Assembly: GCA_029004655.1 (NCBI GenBank)
Contig: JAQVYP010000129.1
Coordinates: 1-5,325, forward strand
Reading direction: 5' to 3'
DNA from: Oscillospiraceae bacterium
GTDB lineage: Bacteria > Bacillota > Clostridia > Oscillospirales > Acutalibacteraceae
DNA: 5,325 nt
Shown: one piece after another, positions 5,324-5,325 of the stretch
How the letters are laid out: each line of letters opens with the position of its first letter
How positions within the stretch are numbered: position 1 is the stretch's first letter
Translations under genes and position numbers: made by a program
Notes under the pieces: generated by a model
Seen by the model: only the letters and a program-made list of their open reading frames with translations
The model's database searches: none
Told to the model about the DNA's origin: nothing

Positions 5324-5325
5324 AA

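Noticed and set aside
5265..5324. 19-codon plus-strand open frame MLAFVLCADRRLSKIKRRF inside the putative small RNA
   Set aside because: No Shine-Dalgarno precedes the ATG, the frame runs through the terminator stem and ends in its T-run, and nothing downstream suggests a leader-peptide attenuator.
5125..5325. T-box riboswitch in the valS leader
   Set aside because: No T-box core sequence or antiterminator/terminator pair oriented toward valS was found; the only strong hairpin has its T-run on the opposite strand.

Overview
This window looks like a chromosomal segment of a low-GC, AT-rich, endospore-forming Firmicute. It is most likely an anaerobic clostridial lineage, and the style of its sigma-F N-terminus suggests the Oscillospiraceae/Ruminococcaceae. 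The taxonomic call is an inference from protein sequence alone. All five protein genes lie on the minus strand and are read from right to left.

Layout, in direction of transcription: valS (valyl-tRNA synthetase, 5124-2494) has its own promoter candidate and strong ribosome binding site, and is followed by a textbook intrinsic terminator (2488-2457). folC (folylpolyglutamate/dihydrofolate synthase, 2437-1169) starts only about 20 bases past that terminator. A 95-base gap holds a sigma-A-like promoter candidate (1161-1133) and an AT-rich hairpin (1130-1100). The spoIIA operon follows: spoIIAA (anti-anti-sigma factor, 1073-753), spoIIAB (anti-sigma kinase, 756-325, overlapping spoIIAA by 4 bases) and sigF/spoIIAC (from 323, running off the left edge). 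The spoIIAB-sigF junction is TGA-T-ATG.

The three spoIIA products form the partner-switching module that restricts sigma-F activity to the forespore. SpoIIAB binds and inhibits sigma-F and phosphorylates SpoIIAA on a conserved serine; dephosphorylated SpoIIAA releases sigma-F. valS and folC are housekeeping genes that are often neighbours in Firmicutes. Their placement directly before spoIIA differs from Bacillus subtilis, where dacF precedes spoIIAA.

The right end (5125-5325) has no credible protein gene but is not empty. It contains the valS promoter and, pointing the other way, a plus-strand TATAAT promoter, a long-range helix and a GC-rich terminator hairpin. Together these delimit a possible small RNA of about 80 nt (5243-5323). 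That is the most novel candidate here. Two start codons (spoIIAA and folC) are placed downstream of the longest possible reading frame because of ribosome binding sites and family N-termini.
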